A stretch of 5,493 nt of DNA, taken from NCBI GenBank assembly GCA_038225015.1, contig JBBRFB010000181.1, positions 1-5,493 of the forward strand, read 5' to 3'. Made by a program: the position numbers and the translations under genes. The notes below the pieces were generated by a model. That model made no database searches. It was not told the origin of the DNA and saw only the letters and a list, made by a program, of their open reading frames with translations. Source of the DNA: Schlegelella_A sp038225015. GTDB taxonomy: Bacteria; Pseudomonadota; Gammaproteobacteria; Burkholderiales; Burkholderiaceae_C. Shown here one piece after another: positions 4,143-5,493 of the stretch. Numbering within the stretch: the first letter of the stretch is position 1; each line of letters begins with the position of its first letter.

Positions 4143-5493
4143 GCGACAAGACCCTTCTTCTCGTCGACGGCTCGAGCTACCTTTATCGGGCCTACCACGC
4201 GCTGCCCGACCTGCACAGCCCGGGCGGCTTTCCGACCGGGGCGATCCGCGGCGTCGTCTCGATGATGAAGCTGCTTCGCGAGCAGTATCCGGCGCTGCAC
4301 GGCGCCTGCGTGTTCGACGACAAGGGCAGGACCTTCCGCGACGACCTGTACGCCGAATACAAGGCAACGCGCACGCCGATGCCGGACGACCTGGCGCTTC
4401 AGATCGAGCCCATCGTCGAGGCCGTCAAGCTGCTCGGCTGGCCGGTGCTGGTCGTCCCCGGCATCGAGGCCGACGACGCCATCGGCACGATCTCGTGCAT
4501 GGCCGCGAAGGGCGGTTTTCGCGTCGTCATCTCGACCGGCGACAAGGACCTCGCCCAGCTCGTCGGCGAGAACGTGACGCTCATCAACACCATGAGCAAC
4601 GAGCGGCTCGATCCCGCCGGCGTCGCCGCCAAGTTCGGCGTGCCGCCGGAGCGCATCGTCGACTACCTGGCGCTGATCGGCGACTCGGTCGACAACGTTC
4701 CGGGCGTCGAGAAGGTCGGGCCGAAGACGGCGGTGAAGTGGCTCGCCGAGCATGGCTCGCTCGACGGCGTGATCGCCGCGGCAGCGGGCATCAAGGGCGT
4801 CGTCGGCGACAACCTGCGCAAGGCCCTCGACTGGCTGCCGCAGGGCCGCCGCCTCGTTACCGTGGCGACCGACTGCGACCTCTCCGGCCATGTGCTCGGC
4901 TGGCCGGAGTTCGACGCCCTGGCGCTGCGCGAGGTCGACGTGCCGGCGCTGGGCGACTTCTACGAACGCTACGGCTTCGGCGCGATGAAGCGCGAGCTCG
5001 AGGCCACGGCGCGCGGCCGCGGCAAGACCGGCGGCGAGGGCGCGGCGGCCGAAGTGGCCACCATCGAGTTGCCGGTGGCGGTGCCGTCGGAGGCGATCGT
5101 CACCCACTACGAGGTCGTCTCGACGACCGAGGGCCTGGCGAGGTGGCTGGCCCGCGTCGAGGCGGCGGAGCTGACGGCGCTCGACACCGAGACCGATTCG
5201 CTCGACCCGATGCGGGCTCGGCTGATCGGCGTATCTCTGGCGGTCGCGCCGGGCGAGGCCGCCTACATCCCGCTGCGCCACACCTACGCCGGCGCGCCCG
5301 ACCAGCTGCCGGTGGCCGAGGTCATGGCCGCGCTCAGGCCCTGGCTCGAGCGGGCCGATGCGAAGAAGGTCGGCCAGAACACCAAGTACGACAGCCACGT
5401 CTTCGCCAGCGAGGGCGTTGCCGTGCGCGGCTACGTGCACGACACGATGCTCGAGAGCTACGTGCTCGAGGCGCACAAGCCGCACAGCCTCGA
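4139..5493 (+). CDS. polA: DNA polymerase I, N-terminal part (5' nuclease plus most of the 3'-5' exonuclease); continues past the window
   Basis: The ATG at 4139 opens a frame with no stop to the window end, giving 451 complete codons of a protein usually about 900 residues long. PolA fills gaps and removes RNA primers in lagging-strand synthesis and repair. Residues 1 to about 290 are the 5' nuclease (FEN-like) domain: LLLVDGSSYLYRAYHALP at 6-23 (D10), VFDDKGRTFRDDLY at 58-71, GIEADDAIGT at 108-117, STGDKDLAQL at 132-141 and the helix-hairpin-helix region GDSVDNVPGVEKVGPKTA at 181-198. After a Gly/Ala-rich linker (about 291-306), the 3'-5' exonuclease domain begins; LDTETDSLD (D349, E351) and GQNTKYD (D418) match E. 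coli proofreading acids D355, E357 and D424, so proofreading looks intact as far as visible. The third acidic motif and the polymerase domain are outside. The start gives the conserved N-terminus, though no Shine-Dalgarno is evident. Confidence 0.98.
   Translation, partial: MSDKTLLLVDGSSYLYRAYHALPDLHSPGGFPTGAIRGVVSMMKLLREQYPALHGACVFDDKGRTFRDDLYAEYKATRTPMPDDLALQIEPIVEAVKLLGWPVLVVPGIEADDAIGTISCMAAKGGFRVVISTGDKDLAQLVGENVTLINTMSNERLDPAGVAAKFGVPPERIVDYLALIGDSVDNVPGVEKVGPKTAVKWLAEHGSLDGVIAAAAGIKGVVGDNLRKALDWLPQGRRLVTVATDCDLSGHVLGWPEFDALALREVDVPALGDFYERYGFGAMKRELEATARGRGKTGGEGAAAEVATIELPVAVPSEAIVTHYEVVSTTEGLARWLARVEAAELTALDTETDSLDPMRARLIGVSLAVAPGEAAYIPLRHTYAGAPDQLPVAEVMAALRPWLERADAKKVGQNTKYDSHVFASEGVAVRGYVHDTMLESYVLEAHKPHSL

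Noticed and set aside
3998..5485. A 495-codon open frame on the minus strand opposite polA
   Set aside because: It is antisense to a clearly recognisable polA. Its translation is rich in Arg, Asp, His and Ala without domain-like patterns, as expected when GC-rich codons are read backwards.

Overview
The window is GC-rich DNA (GC clearly dominates third codon positions) that most likely comes from a betaproteobacterium. The basis is the family mix and order: a type II homoserine kinase (APH fold), a BPSS1780-type membrane protein, a DUF2782 exported protein and a divergent polA. I recall this arrangement from Rhodocyclales/Burkholderiales-type chromosomes. The genus cannot be fixed from sequence alone. 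There is no tRNA, rRNA, CRISPR array, insertion sequence or phage gene, so this looks like ordinary core chromosome.

Layout: six genes lie on the minus strand and one on the plus strand. In minus-strand transcription order: 3988-3647 encodes a small exported DUF2782 protein; 3623-2652 is thrB; 2655-1864 encodes a multi-pass BPSS1780-family membrane protein whose ATG overlaps the thrB stop (ATGA); 1808-1059 encodes an NADP(H)-type short-chain dehydrogenase/reductase with its own good ribosome binding site; 973-746 encodes a tiny glycine-zipper lipoprotein; 735-40 encodes a ParA/MinD-type P-loop ATPase starting 10 bases after the lipoprotein stop. DUF2782-thrB-BPSS1780 is very tightly packed and probably one transcript. 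The SDR and the lipoprotein/ATPase pair follow after gaps of 55 and 85 bases and could be separate units.

On the plus strand, polA (DNA polymerase I) starts at 4139 and runs off the right edge. Its 5' nuclease domain is complete, and its 3'-5' exonuclease domain is present through the second of its three acidic motifs. The polymerase domain lies outside the window.

The least explained DNA is the 150-base divergent region 3989-4138. It holds a strong 12-bp hairpin, a second stem that would compete for the same arm, a 10-bp palindrome and a six-codon mini-ORF whose stop overlaps the polA start codon. I found no convincing novel system. The best leads are this polA leader region, the inverted repeat ahead of the lipoprotein gene, and the lipoprotein/orphan ParA-like ATPase pair.
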